Positions 11,503-23,289 of a stretch of 64,000 nucleotides of DNA are shown here, one piece after another. Positions within the stretch are counted from its first letter, which is position 1, and each line of letters begins with the position of its first letter. The notes under the pieces were generated by a model, which had not been told where the DNA came from, did no database searches, and worked only from the letters and a program-made list of their open reading frames with translations. The stretch is from the NCBI GenBank assembly GCA_014529385.2, contig CM043960.1:38105281-38169280 (forward strand). The letters are read 5' to 3'. This DNA comes from Adiantum capillus-veneris. Its lineage: Eukaryota > Streptophyta > Polypodiopsida > Polypodiales > Pteridaceae. The translations under genes and the position numbers were made by a program.

Positions 11503-11916
11503 CTATGCATCCATACTTGGATATGTTCTGCCTCGGTTAAGTGCCCTAAATATATTAGTATCTGCTAGAACAAGTTGATAGATAAACATGTTCTCATTTT
11601 GGCTTAGCCCCAACACACACACACAAAAAATATAATACATGTGTTTGCATGCAAGATATGGTTTTTGCTTTGTCACCCATTCCATGAAGTCTGGACATGT
11701 GCACAGTGGCTCCTTGAAAATACAAATATTGTACAACCCGATATGACCATCTTCACTTTGGGTCTCTACTTTGAAGACCTCGTGAACATCATCGACCCCA
11801 TATATCTCCTCTATCACCTTTTCCCTCAGCGCTAGTGCTAGACTGATCTTGTGTGCATCATCTCCAAAAATGGAAGACCAACAACGTATAGCACACCATC
11901 CCGCATTGTGGCTCAT
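11503..11916 (-). pseudogene. SWIM-type zinc-finger protein fragment
   Basis: A 137-residue open frame. It contains PLCTCPDFMEW ... YLACKHMYYIF, which fits the SWIM signature C-x-C-x(n)-C-x-H, here spanning about 18 residues between the Cys pairs. SWIM fingers occur in FAR1/MULE-type transposase derivatives and in MEX/ZSWIM-type ubiquitin ligases. The following ...VLGLSQNENMFIYQLVL segment resembles the helical tail in the latter. Upstream sequence (to about 12540, - strand) has further short coding-like pieces with Cys pairs (MRCKYC, DCKKCGRPHK) in different frames, so the gene is either spliced or decayed. Exact family unknown. Confidence 0.5.
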
Positions 11917-12560
11917 GCACTACCTTGAGGAGTAGATGTATCATCTGACTTGATAGGAGTGTTGGTCTGGGTTTGGCGTTATAGCTCCCTTCATTCCTAA
12001 ACTCTGCTTGACACCCTCCTTCATACAATATTTGCACCTCATTCTTGTTAGGTTGGTGCCCACATGCACGGGCCAAATGTGTGGTGGATGTTGAGGTTGT
12101 GGCTCTGTGTTTTGGTCTACTATGTGGCAATGCAAGACATGATCTGGACAAAACCAAAATTAGTGATGCACCACACCTTTGGGATGCTTTCAATATCCTT
12201 CAAAAGATGGGGCCGGTACACCAAGGCTTGAACCTGCAATATTTCGTCCACACCTTCGCCTCCCTCTTGGCGTGCCACTACAAGTGACTGTGCTACCTTG
12301 TGGAGTTCGTTGTATGGCCCACAATACTTCGTTAGCTTGCGTTCCATTACATATTTCCCACCTGAATTTGTCCTTAGTTATGGGAATTGTGTTGTGCTTT
12401 CGTGCACAAAATTAATCTTGTGGGGCCTTCCACACTTCTTACAATCTTTGCTAATCGAGTTGTACTCTGGCATGTGTGATGCATCATTTTCCACATTAAT
12501 AACCTCATTTGGTCTTTGTTTTTGCCTTGATGTCTTCTTATCTCATGTCAGTAGAGTGAT
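11917..12560 (-). other. degenerate coding-like sequence upstream of the SWIM fragment
   Basis: Short - strand open pieces carry Cys motifs (MRCKYC near 12020; DCKKCGRPHK near 12440) and a YCGPYNELHKVAQSL segment near 12300 that recalls the region after SWIM in FAR1-like proteins. Their order relative to the SWIM fragment is opposite to FAR1, so either the locus is rearranged or the resemblance is chance. Confidence 0.3.
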
Positions 12561-13677
<1,117 letters not shown>

Positions 13678-13692
13678 TTCCCTCCCACTAGG
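13678..13692 (-). other. polypurine tract of Gypsy B1
   Basis: On the - strand CCTAGTGGGAGGGAA precedes the LTR start; copy B2 has the same tract at 30621-30635. Confidence 0.75.
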
Positions 13693-13739
13693 GATAGCAA
13701 TTGTCCTCAGTTTCTCAGTAGAGAATCAATTGGACCGTG

Positions 13740-14340
13740 AGTGAGGAAAAATGTGAAGAAGGTCTGGGAAGTTGCAAAAAAACTTTTCGGGCATCCATTT
13801 TGCATCCTCTCTAGGGTATCATTTAAAGGTCAAAAGATAGTGGTTATAAACCATGCCAGTGTGTGTGGTGGTGGTCTTGTGATCACTATTTGTGCAGGGA
13901 TGAGTTGCTCATCCTCATAAATGTGATGTGTAGGTAGGGGTCCTCTAAAAGGTCTTAAAAGACTAATGTGGAATGCATTGTGAATGTGCCAATGTGAAGG
14001 TAAGTCTAAACAAAATGAAACATCATTGATCATAGCAAAAAAATTGAATAGGCTGTAAAAACGAGGAGAAAGTTTAACAAAAACATTAGTATCAACACTT
14101 TTGATCCTTCGTTTTTCAATGTGAAGCATAACATAATCACCTTCCTTAAACTGGTGTGCCTTGTGGTGCTTGCTAGCATGCTTAGTGTAAAGTTCCTGTG
14201 AGTACACGTGCATAAACATCATGAAAATTAGCAGTAAAATCATTAGCGACAGGCACAACATTAGAAAGAAGCGAAGGAGGAGTAGACAAAGAATGACCAC
14301 ACACAATTTCAAATGGAAATTTACATGTGGCAGTGTGAGT
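13740..14340 (-). pseudogene. Gypsy B1 integrase C-terminus with chromodomain remnant
   Basis: The - strand frame reads HQFKEGDYVMLHIEKRR, FHISLLRPFRGPLP and DEQLIPAQIV, the post-core region of Ty3 integrases. The adjoining chromodomain is better seen in copy B2 (30666-30863). Chromodomains target chromoviruses to heterochromatin. The upstream half of the 192-residue open frame is out of frame with integrase. Confidence 0.8.
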
Positions 14341-14429
14341 GGTGTTATTATATGCAAATTATAAAATATGCAGGTAATCATCCCATTTCTTGGGTTGAGA
14401 AGAAACATAAGCTTTTTAATGATAGTGTG

Positions 14430-14830
14430 ATTAGTGACTTCGGTTTGACCATTAAATTCATGATGGAATACCGAAGTAAAATCAAGTGTTTCTCTAAGAT
14501 TTTCAAAAGCAGTAGTCCAAAAAGCACTACAAAAATTGTAATCTCGATTAGATATTACAATTTAGGTAAACCATGACGTGGAAATAGAGCTTTAAGAAAT
14601 AGAATTGCATCTTGATGTGGTGTAAGTGTTTTCTTACAAGGAATGAAGTATGCTTGCTTAGAAAAACGTTCAATTACAGTCCAAATCATATCATGCTTGT
14701 GAACAGTGAGTAAAAATCCAGTAACAAAATCCATTGAAATATGTTCCCAAGGTTTTTCAAGAGTAGGGAGAGGGTGTAAAAGTCCCAATCTCTTGCCTGT
14801 TTACTGCTTTGATCTTTTGACAAATCAAAC
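14430..14830 (-). pseudogene. Gypsy B1 integrase catalytic core
   Basis: The - strand segment at 14555-14788 reads PLPTLEKPWEHISMDFVTG and DMIWTVIERFSKQAYFIP, which is the first part of a Ty3 integrase core. The first catalytic Asp is present in MDFVTG; the second normally lies in V-D-R-F-S-K, here I-E-R-F-S-K. The rest continues in another frame toward 14430. Confidence 0.82.
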
Positions 14831-14860
14831 AAGTGGAAACATACCGTTTAACATCACTTT

Positions 14861-15169
14861 TCATAGCAGGCCAATAGAAATCATGACATAAGTTTTGAAA
14901 AGTAGCAGCAAATCCTCTATGTTCGCATAGGGTGGTTTGTGCAACTCTTCAATGATTAATGTACGAAAAGGTTTAGTTACACACAATTTTTGTTTGAGAT
15001 AAAGAAAGTTTTCTTGAATAGCGTATTCCAAAAATGTGTGCACAAAATTCTCAATCATATGCAACCATGTGGTTTTGAAATCATCATCTTGTGCATGAGT
15101 GTCAGGCATTGAATCAAATGAAGTACACATAATGGTTGATAGATTATTAAGAGAGGGTCTTCGACTCAA
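14861..15169 (-). pseudogene. Gypsy B1 integrase N-terminal zinc-binding region, decayed
   Basis: Open - strand frame with LKQKLCVTKPFRTLIIEELH, comparable to the ...L.RG.KLCVP...R..LL.E.H segment that begins the HHCC zinc domain. The remaining His/Cys residues are not in frame. Confidence 0.6.
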
Positions 15170-15327
15170 AGCATCGGCAACATTTTTCTTATCAGGTTTG
15201 TATTGAATGTTGGGTTGAAAAATTTGAATGAAGGCAGTCCACTTAAGATGTCTATCATCTATAAGAATTGAGACAATAAGTACTTGATAATTTGTTGATC
15301 ATTTTTTATGATTAGATAAGCCCCCAT

Positions 15328-15660
15328 TTAATAGTGTTTCCAAATTTTCAAGGCATGTACAACAACAGTCAACTCTTTGTCATATGTGCTAAACTTTTCT
15401 TCAGACGAATTAAACTTACGACTTTCAAATGCGATAGGATGGTTGTCTTGCATAAGAACTGCACCGATACCTTTTCCATTGGCATCAATGACTACGACAA
15501 AGAATGGCCTATCAATTTTAGGCAATTGCAGTATTGGTGCATTTATCAAAGCATTCTCGAGTGCATTAAAGGAACTTTCTTGCAAATCAGACCTTATATA
15601 AGGATAATTTTTCTTTAACAAGAGAGTGAGGTAATGAGATTTGTAAGCAAAGTTACGCAC
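15328..15660 (-). pseudogene. Gypsy B1 RNase H
   Basis: The - strand frame reads SFNALENALINAPILQLPK, then VVIDANGKGIGAVLMQ and HPIAFESRKFNSSEEKFSTY, then DKELTVVVHALKIWKHY. This is the classic Ty3 RNase H start (F.VETDASG.GIGAVL.Q...PIA..S.K). The first catalytic Asp is present (VIDANG), and the Glu of YDKEL is present. Confidence 0.9.
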
Positions 15661-16430
15661 ATACTTCTTGTAATAATTGCATAGACCAATAAAAGAACGA
15701 AGTTCATGTAAACTTTTGTGTATAGGCCATGATTGAATGGATTCAATTTTCTTGGGTCTACATGTATTCCCTTGCCCGATACAACGTGTCCCAAATATTC
15801 AATTTTAGATTGGAAAAATGAACTCTTTTCGGGATTCAGATACAAGTAGTTGTGTGCAAGCAAATCAAATACACGTGTTAAGTGCTCTTTATTTTCTTGT
15901 TCTGATTTACTACATACAAGAATGTCATCAAAGAATACAATCACAAAATCTTGATGGTCAATAAAAATTATGTTCATCATGCGTGTGAAGTGGCTGGTGC
16001 ATTTGTTAGACCAAATGGCATGACAAAAAATTCACAGTGTCCCATTTGTGTTCTAAAATTAGTTTTGTAGACATCTTGGTCAAACATTTTGACTTGGTGA
16101 TACCCTGATTTCAGGTCAATTTTTTGCTAAAAATGTTTGCCCCTTTTAGTTTGTTTAATAGACCATCCACTCTAGGAATAGGGAACCTATTCTTGATGGT
16201 AGCCTTGTAGTTAATACACATACGAAAAGTTTCATTTTTCTTCTTAACAAGAAGTTTGCCCCTTTTAGTTTATCTTAACACATCATCCACTATAGGAACA
16301 GGGAACCTATACTTGATGGTGATCTTGTTTAAAGCCCAGAAGTTAATACACATACAAAAAGTTCCATTTTTTCTTCTTTAACAAGAAGTACCGGAGCTTC
16401 GTATGGTGAACTACTAGGTCTTATAAGTCC
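15615..16430 (-). pseudogene. Gypsy B1 reverse transcriptase, with an internal tandem duplication
   Basis: The catalytic segment at 15615-15980 reads DFVIVFFDDILVCSK (FFDD instead of YLDD, both Asp present) and IEYLGHVVSGKGIHVDP. The upstream palm/fingers segment with RMCINY (16135-16385) is duplicated with an offset of 119 bases, and the SSPYEAPVLLVKK motif is at about 16390-16430. Several frameshifts make it non-functional. Confidence 0.85.
16135..16385 (-). repeat. 119-bp tandem duplication inside Gypsy RT
   Basis: GTTTGCCCCTTTTAGTTT occurs at 16135 and again at 16254, and the following CATCCACT.TAGGAA.AGGGA segment is also doubled. Each unit encodes the same RT motif (FRMCIN... and PIPRVD...). 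The unit length shifts the frame. Confidence 0.85.
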
Positions 16431-16818
16431 TCGATCAAGCAAATTAGTGATTTGAGTTTGCATCTCCCTGTGTGCAGTCGGATTTACACAATATGGCGCT
16501 CTAGAAGGAGGTTCACTACCCAGTATAATATCTATTTTTGGTCTTCTGGGCCTGAAGGTGAAATTCCAGGTGGTAGATCATGCATGAAACAATTCTTTAA
16601 TTGTGTGAGAAAATCATCATGTGATGAGTTATATGAGGTTTCAGTTTCAGCGAAGATTTGATTTACCAGCACTAGATTTGTTTTCCCTGTTTTTGAATTG
16701 CTCTTTTGGCTCGAGTGTGTGACAGAAGTAGAAATTTTTTATGTTCTAGTGTTGCTTGGATGGAGAAATTTTTTTTATTATGAGTGAGAGATATGGTATG
16801 TGTTTTATAATTGATCAA
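16431..16818 (-). pseudogene. Gypsy B1 protease-RT linker
   Basis: - strand pieces in alternating frames read SSHDDFLTQLKN, APYCVNPTAHREMQ and TNLLDRGLIRP, the conserved lead-in to Ty3 RT. At 16818 the sequence meets the Copia A2 LTR. Confidence 0.75.
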
Positions 16819-17045
16819 TGTTGGAATTAGGGTTGCAGAGAAAGACACACAGTTTGGAGGAGACAAAGTAAGCTCACGGCACACAATAGAGAGTGTATTA
16901 CTTAGTGTGCAATGGAAAGATAGATAGCCCTAGAGTGATGGACGTATATACAATGCACGGGGGAAAAAACCTCCTAAAGAGGGAAAAAATGCCCCGGCGG
17001 TCCTAGTGTGTTCACACACATCACTACCACATGTATATGGTAACA
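16819..17045 (-). repeat. 3' LTR of Copia A2
   Basis: 227 bp, ends TG...CA; reverse complement of the A1 LTRs. The polypurine tract lies at 17046-17056. Confidence 0.95.
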
Positions 17046-17120
17046 AATCCCCCCTGGAGTGATGCGGTGAACGAGAGCTGGCACACAAGTAAGGGGAAGT
17101 GCCATGCCCTGAGGACATGA

Positions 17121-18800
17121 TCAGTACACAAAGGGGAGTAAGCCCAAAGCTTTGCGGAAAGCTTCGAGCTTCTCACGAGACAATGCCTTTGTGAAAAGAT
17201 CTGCAAGGTTGTCCTGTATTCGCACATAAGCCAAGCTGATCTCTCCTGTTGAGATTCTCTCCCTGACATAGTGGTAATGCACCTCAATGTGCTTTGTGTG
17301 AGCATGAAAAACTGGGTTTCTCGCAACTGCCAATGCGCTCTGACTGTCAGTGTAGATAGTGTTGGCAATGCCCTGTCCAACACGCAAATCAGCCATAAGG
17401 CGTCTGAGCCATAGACACTCAACCGTAGTTGTGAAGACCGCCCTGTACTCAGCCTCACAACTAGAAGTGGCCACAATAGGTTGCTTCTTGCTCAACCATG
17501 ATATACATGAACTGCCAAGCATGAAACAAAAACCACTTGTGGACACTCGCGTGTCAAAACAACCAGCCCAAACTGAGTCCGAAAAATCATGTAAGTCTGG
17601 CAGCAATGATCCCCCCTTGGGATAAAACAAGCCAAGATGTAAAGTGCCACTAAGGTAGCGGAAAATCCTCTTGACAGTGTACCAATGCTTAGACCCTAGG
17701 CTATGCATAAATCTGCTGACCTGTGAGACTGCAAACTGAATATCCGGCCTCGTGTTGCATACATAAATGAGGCAGCCAACAACACTTTGGTAAAGACTAA
17801 CATCAGCAGGATCACCAGCATCGTGTAGACTCAACTTCAAACCTATTTCCATGCGAGTGGCAATAGGTTTGCAATCCTCAAGTCCAAACTTACATAGTAA
17901 TGTCTCTATGTAACTTTTCCGACACAAGGCAATACCACCATTACACTACTTAAACTGTATACCCAAGTAATGATGCAACATCCCCAAATCTTTCATCTTG
18001 AAAATAGCATTCAAATCAGCCTTAAATTCAGCAATATGTCTCTCATTTGGTCCAGTGATCAGCAAATCATCTACATTAAGAACCACAATGAGAAGTACAT
18101 TACCCTCACGCTTTACATACAATGTGTTTTCTGTTGGACTATTACGAAAGCCTTGTTTGACCAAATTAGTGTCAGCTTTCTCATACCACGAGGAGATTTC
18201 TTCAACCCATACAAAGCCTTCTTACATCTGCACACTTTGTTTGTCCTCTTGTCCTTTTTTGACAAATCCATGAGGCTGCGTTACATAAACTTCCTCAAAT
18301 ATGTCACCATTCAAGAAAGCAGTAACAATGTCCGATTGATGTACATCCCAACCAGAATGAGCTGCCAATGCACATAGAAAATGCACAGTAGTCATAGGAC
18401 AAGTGGAAGCAAAAGTCTCTTCATAATCTATGCCTTTTTGCTATGCATAACCCTCTGCAACAAGTCGAACCTTATGGCGATCGATCTCACCATTCAGCTC
18501 GCGTTTCAACTTGTAAACCCACTTCGTACCAATGGCCTTTTTTCCAGGAGGCAAATGACATAAAGTCCACGTGTCATTTTCTATAAGTGCATCATATTCT
18601 GATTGCATGGCAGCCATCCAATTTTTTGAATTTTGTACTTCATCAAAGGACAGAGGTTCCTCAACATCATGTAAGCTAGACATAGCCAAAGCATAACAAT
18701 CTGATGCATAAGATGCATGGCAAGAGCCTGAACTAGTATGACTAGACAATGGTGTATCCAATTTACTGTCACGCAATGTATGCACCATCCATTTTGGCAT
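17121..18800 (-). pseudogene. Copia A2 reverse transcriptase and RNase H, broken
   Basis: The - strand segments at 18800-18441, 18164-17946 and 17927-17121 together cover the RT and RNase H of the family. Motifs are KWVYKLKRE, TAFLNGD, NVDDLLITG (Tyr of YVDD replaced by Asn), DFSDSVWAG, STSGFCF and SCEAEYRA. Stops include TAG after GYA (near 18445) and TAG at about 17950 where A1 reads CAA. A short frameshifted stretch lies near 18200. RNase H is the best-preserved part. Confidence 0.9.
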
Positions 18801-19700
18801 ACCTCTAGCCTGCTCATTTTCAGCCCTTTCCTCATCAAGTACATCATGTACATCTGCATCAGTAATAGCTGATCTGTAACATTTTCAGAAACCCCCATAG
18901 GCTGTACATTTGCCTCATTGGAATTTACATTCAAACTTCCACCACTGAAAAGAGGCAACAAAGTGTCATAAATGTCCTGTGAGCTTACATTACTGTCTCT
19001 AGTACATGACAGCAAGGGCTGAACAAAATCTTCCACAAACACTACATCCCATGAAACCAGAATACGCTTTGTTTGCGGATGATACAACCTGTAACCTTTG
19101 CTTTCAACGCTATAACCAACAAAAATACATTTGATAGCCTTATCATCCAATTTTCTGTGGCGTGTTTGTGGCACTAAAGCATATGCCAAACATCCAAAAA
19201 CATGCATGTGCTCAATAGAAGGCTTTCTATCATGCCATGCTTCAGATGGAGTAATAGACTGCAAAGCTTTTGTAGGACACCTGTTCAATACATAAGTGGC
19301 ACACATGATGGCCTCAAGCCAAAACAAATGCGGAAAATGCTGCAAAGCTTGACTTTTGACCATACATCGTGCCATGTCTGTACTTGACCTGTTTTTCGTC
19401 TTAGCAGCACCATTTTCCTGAGGCGTATAAGGCACTGTACATTGGTGTTTTATCCCACGACTAGCCAGAAATCCATTAAATTCATGAGACATATACTCCC
19501 CCCCTCGATCGGAACGGAGGGTGCCCATAGTATATTTTCGAGACATTTTTAGCCATAGCCAGAAATTGTTTGAAGCACATAAAAACTGTGGACTTCGCTT
19601 TAAGAGGAAATACCCATGCATGCCTGGAGTAATTGCCCAAGGACAGAGTTTGTATGGGCTTACAAACATCACTATGCACAAGCTGCAACCTGCATGTGGC
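18801..19700 (-). pseudogene. Copia A2 integrase, catalytic Glu lost
   Basis: The - strand reads TLRSDRGGEYMSHEF, PYTPQENGAAKTKNRSS, VFGCLAYALVPQ and KCIFVGYS. The third catalytic acid, in NGVAERKNR of A1, is NGAAKTKNR here, so Glu is replaced by Lys. The linker toward RT shifts frame near 18870. This protein could not catalyse integration. Confidence 0.88.
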
Positions 19701-20397
19701 GCTAACTAAACCATCATTTGGAAACTCCGAATGCTGCATCTTACCCAAAATACAGCCTTCACAAACATGTTTGACAGGTGCTTCAAGAGGCGGCAAAGAA
19801 GCAACCATATCAGATTTTTGCAAACACATCAAACTTGCAAAATTCAAATGACCAAAACGTGCATGTCAAAGTTTTGCATCTGAAATAGCCCTTGAATTTG
19901 CAACTGCATTCGCAAAATTTTTGTCCACACTTGTCATACAAAGTGAGCTTATACATCCCACGGCACAAAAGGCCAGATGCAACAATTTCATCACCAAAAT
20001 TGAGATCATGAACTGTACATCTGTCATCCGCAAACTTGACTACAAGTCTAAGTCTAGCAAGTGTAGATACAGACAAAAGATTCTTCTTGATCCCAGGTAC
20101 ATAAAGTGCATCAACAAGTGTGAAAGAACTGCCATTTGCAGCAGTAAGCACAATCTTTTCAACTCCCTGAAGCGGATAAGAGGCATTGTTGGCACAAGTG
20201 ATTGAATTCCCATGAGGGACATACTCGAGAGAGGTGAACAATTCACGATGTGAGGTAATGTGCTTTGTAGCACCACTGGCAAAATACCACACATGTGAAT
20301 CTGCAGCAACTGACATGCATGCATCATGGACAACAAGATTGTAAGTGCAATCCACACTAAAAGCCCATTCTGCATCAACATCACAGTCTCCTTTCAC
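19701..20397 (-). pseudogene. Copia A2 protease and pre-integrase segment, catalytic Asp lost
   Basis: The open frame 20397-19810 reads VWYFASGATKHITS, where A3 has FDSGATKHIT. The catalytic Asp is Ala. The downstream family motif DALYVPGIKKNLLSVSTLAR is intact. The frame then shifts before the pre-integrase motif, which continues at 19847-19700 (FASLMCLQKSDMVASLPP). Confidence 0.88.
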
Positions 20398-21373
20398 AGA
20401 AGACTCAACACTGGCTGCATTTGTAGTGGAACCAACATTTGTAGTGGAACCACCCTCTTTCTTCTTTCCTCTTTGGCCTTCAACTTAGGACACTGCTTGA
20501 TCAAGTGATCATTAGCTTTACAATAATGGCAACCTATCTTCTTTTTGCCCTTATCACCAGAATTTCCAGACGAATTGTTGCCAACAGAAGCATTGGAAAT
20601 AGAAGTTTTGCCACTCGCAGTTGAACCATAAAAAGTGGCTACATTGCTGTTACCACCCTTTCTTTGAGAAGCAATATAAGCCTATTCAACTGCACGCTGT
20701 CTAGTCGTGTTTTTTCTGGAAAGTGACTCTTGCAACATCAATGTGCACAATGCATCAAACTTGACAACTTCAGGATTTCCTTGGGTCATAAGTCTCTAAC
20801 TACTTGCAAAAGTCTGGTAAGAATCTGGTAAGGCATCAAGAATAGTATTCACAAGGGAACTGTCTGAAATGACTTCAGCTGAAATAAGTTGCTCATTGAT
20901 ATCCTTGACACCAGCAAGGAAAGTGTCCATATCATCTTCCTCATGCATAATCTTCGACTCCAGCTCTTTACGTAGCAAAGCAATTTTAGCCTCATTGTGG
21001 CTTGCATAAAGACCTGCTAGAATATCCCAAGCCTGTTTTGTAGATTTTGCTGAACAAATGTGAGGAGTAATGGTGCGCTTCACAGACAACACAATCAATG
21101 GATGAGCCTGCGCATCCTTTACATCCCATGAGCTTGTTCTACCGTAAGCAAAACAACTCTAATAGCAGTAATCCTTGCAGCAAGACCTACCACATCCTCA
21201 ACATTGCCTACATCCTCAGAACCGGGACGTACATCAATGCCCTACACCATATTCTAGATGCCCTTTGACACAAGAACATGTTGCATCATGTAAGCCCATA
21301 TAGGGTAATTGTCCCCATCCAATCTGTCCTCAACAACAAACATCTTGAACACATCTGTGTTGTTGTCAGCCAT
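20398..21373 (-). pseudogene. Copia A2 gag, broken
   Basis: ATG at 21373 (MADNNTDVFKMF) aligns with A3. Stops follow at about 21255 (TAG where A3 has TGG) and nearby (TAG where A3 has CAG). The open middle part 21098-20796 reads QAWDILAGLYASHNEAKIAL. The zinc knuckle CHYCKANDHLIKQC lies near 20480-20530. Confidence 0.87.
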
Positions 21374-21720
21374 GGAAAATGCATGCACCTGATGTAAAAA
21401 CTGCCCGAAATGAGGAGAAACTGGGTGAGACTAGCACATGCTATATAGCACAACCCATAGTAGACTGTATGGGACCTGTTATATGCAGTATTTGGCACTG
21501 AATTTTTTTTTGCACAAAATGATGAAATTTCCTGTGCAGACCTGGCTGTAGTGAAAACGGAGGCCAAAGTGAGTCCAAATCATAAATCTGAGCAGACTAT
21601 GCTCTATGAGCTGTCTCAAAATTTTTGTCAACCTGCGAACGCTCGCCAAAGCTCATTGAAATCAGAGAAAATGAGCAGGCGTGTGTTGGAGCTGCTGGCG
21701 ACTAAGCCTGGGAGGATGCA

Positions 21721-21738
21721 ACCTGCTATGATACCAAT
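21721..21738 (-). other. primer-binding site of Copia A2
   Basis: On the - strand TTGGTATCATAGCAGGT directly follows the 5' LTR and matches the initiator-Met tRNA complement TGGTATCAGAGC with one mismatch. Confidence 0.85.
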
Positions 21739-21895
21739 TGTTGGAATTAGGGTTGCAGAGAAACACACACAGCTTGGAGGAGATGAAGGAAGCTCAAGCC
21801 ACACAATAGAGAGTGTATTACTTAGTGTGCAATGGAAAGATAGATGGCCCTAGAGTTATGGGCGTATATACAATGCACGGGAGAAAAAACCTCCT

Positions 21896-21900
<5 letters not shown>
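21739..21900 (-). repeat. truncated 5' LTR of Copia A2
   Basis: 162 bp of the 227-bp LTR. It stops at CTCCTAAAGAG, where the intact LTR has a natural GAG, and passes directly into (GA)n. Confidence 0.92.

Positions 21901-21955
<55 letters not shown>
21899..21955. repeat. (GA)n microsatellite at an element junction
   Basis: About 57 bases of GA joining the broken Copia A2 LTR to the Gypsy B1 protease. Confidence 0.97.
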
Positions 21956-21957
<2 letters not shown>

Positions 21958-22111
21958 GTGCCAACCTTGTAGAAATAAAATCATGGCTACTGCCATCATC
22001 TAAAATAATGGTGACACTTTCACCCTTGACTGTGCCTTGCACTTTAAACAAAGTGTGACCTGAAGATGGGTGGTCATTGTGATCATATCCCTCATTGTAA
22101 TTAGCTTCCAC
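21956..22111 (-). pseudogene. Gypsy B1 protease, truncated
   Basis: The - strand reads GHTLFKVQGTVKGESVTI then ILDDGSSHDFISTRLAQ. This is the Ty3-type retropepsin start (LVDSG.SHNFIS), with LDDG in place of the usual LxDSG. The reading frame ends at RLAQ, where the GA tract begins; the C-terminal part of the protease is missing. Confidence 0.85.
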
Positions 22112-22215
22112 TTCATTGTCGTTGGAATTAGCATCTTTGATGAGGTTAGCAGTAGCACCATTGGGGCGATTGTTGTTGAAGGGTCTTTGGTTTGAATTTT
22201 GGGTGACTCCATTGG

Positions 22216-22447
22216 ATTGGCCATTTCTCTTAGCAGGACCTTTTGGGCACTTATTTGCATAGTGACCATACTAGAAACATTTGAAACACTTCACCTTTTT
22301 ATTACCATTAGAGTTTTTAGCGGGGTGTTCGATTGGCCATTAATCTTAGCAAGACCTTTTGGGCACTTATCTGCATAGTGACCATACTGGAAACATTTGA
22401 AACACTTCACCTTTTTATTACCATTAGAGTTTTGAGCAGGACATTGG
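22216..22447 (-). pseudogene. Gypsy B1 nucleocapsid zinc knuckle, tandemly duplicated
   Basis: Two copies of a CCHC knuckle (CFKCFxYGHYAxKC) lie about 116 bp apart. The distal copy has a TAG at the x after CFKCF, whereas the other reads CFQYGHYADKC. The 116-bp unit shifts the frame, so only one of the two could ever have been translated with Gag. Confidence 0.85.
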
Positions 22448-22470
22448 TTGGAAGAATTTTGGTTGTCTTG

Positions 22471-23289
22471 CTACTGTGTGTTGTTGTTGTTGTTGCCATA
22501 AGGTTGAGAAGTTGTAGCAGAGTTGATAAATCTACATCTCTTGAAAAAGGTACGGCTTTGAGGTTTGTTCCTGTCAAAGTTAGGAGAGAAAGAAGCTCTT
22601 TGTTCAGTGTGAGAGGGTTGTCCGCCTTTCTTCTTCTCCACATTAAGGGGCAAATTAATAGCCTTTGACAATGAATCCGGTTCAAACGTACCTACCTCAT
22701 CGCCAATTTGTAGTGCTAAGCCACATATATACTTACACTTTGATAATTTTCTGCGGACTGGCATGTTCAATAGCTTGCAATTGAATTAAACAGTTCAAAA
22801 AACGATCAATGTAGCACTGAACATCTTCATTTTGACCCTCTCAAATTAAATTCCATTGACGTCGTGCTTTAGCTTTATACTGTGTGGGTAAAAATCGAGG
22901 TTAAAAAAAACTTTTTGAATGCATGCCAGGTACGTGGTCTTTTACCATGCTATTTGGTGGCGTTCCACCACAATGTAGCACTAATGGTGAGATGATTTGA
23001 TGCACGCTTTACCATTTCACGTTTGGAAAAGTCTTCATCATGAAAATAGTCATCTAATTGACTAACCCATGCTAGAACCGTGCTAGCATCTTTAGTGCCA
23101 TCAAAATCCTTGAAATTGAAGTCTTTTTTTGCTAATTTTGTTTTGCTTTGGTGCCGACGCAGACTCTCTACATGCAAAATGCAATAATTTATCTTTCAGC
23201 TCTTGCCTTCGCATTCATTCATTTGTGAGAGATTGTTGCAAATTAGCGAGCTCCTCAGCGATCGTGGCCGGCTATGGAAGATGTGCCAT
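22471..23289 (-). pseudogene. Gypsy B1 gag (capsid)
   Basis: On the - strand the likely start is at 23289 (MAHLP...). A stop lies just after it where Q is expected. ATIAEELANLQQSL and RRQELKDKLLHFACRES follow. The capsid core at 23177-22950 reads FNFKDFDGTKDASTVLAWVS then QLDDYFHDEDFSKREMVKRA, a Retrotrans_gag-type segment. The later part (22770-22407) is in two overlapping frames. Confidence 0.8.

Larger units (their letters stand above)
16819..21900 (-). mobile_element. Ty1/Copia element A2, inserted in Gypsy B1
   Basis: Same family as A1, opposite orientation. The 3' LTR (16819-17045) is full length at 227 bp. The 5' LTR (21739-21900) has lost its outermost 65 bp or so and joins a (GA)n tract, so no target duplication can be read; the 3' flank is ATCAA. 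The coding order from 21373 downward is gag, protease, integrase, RT and RNase H, with many stops. Two catalytic changes are visible: the protease Asp is Ala and the integrase Glu is Lys. Confidence 0.93.
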
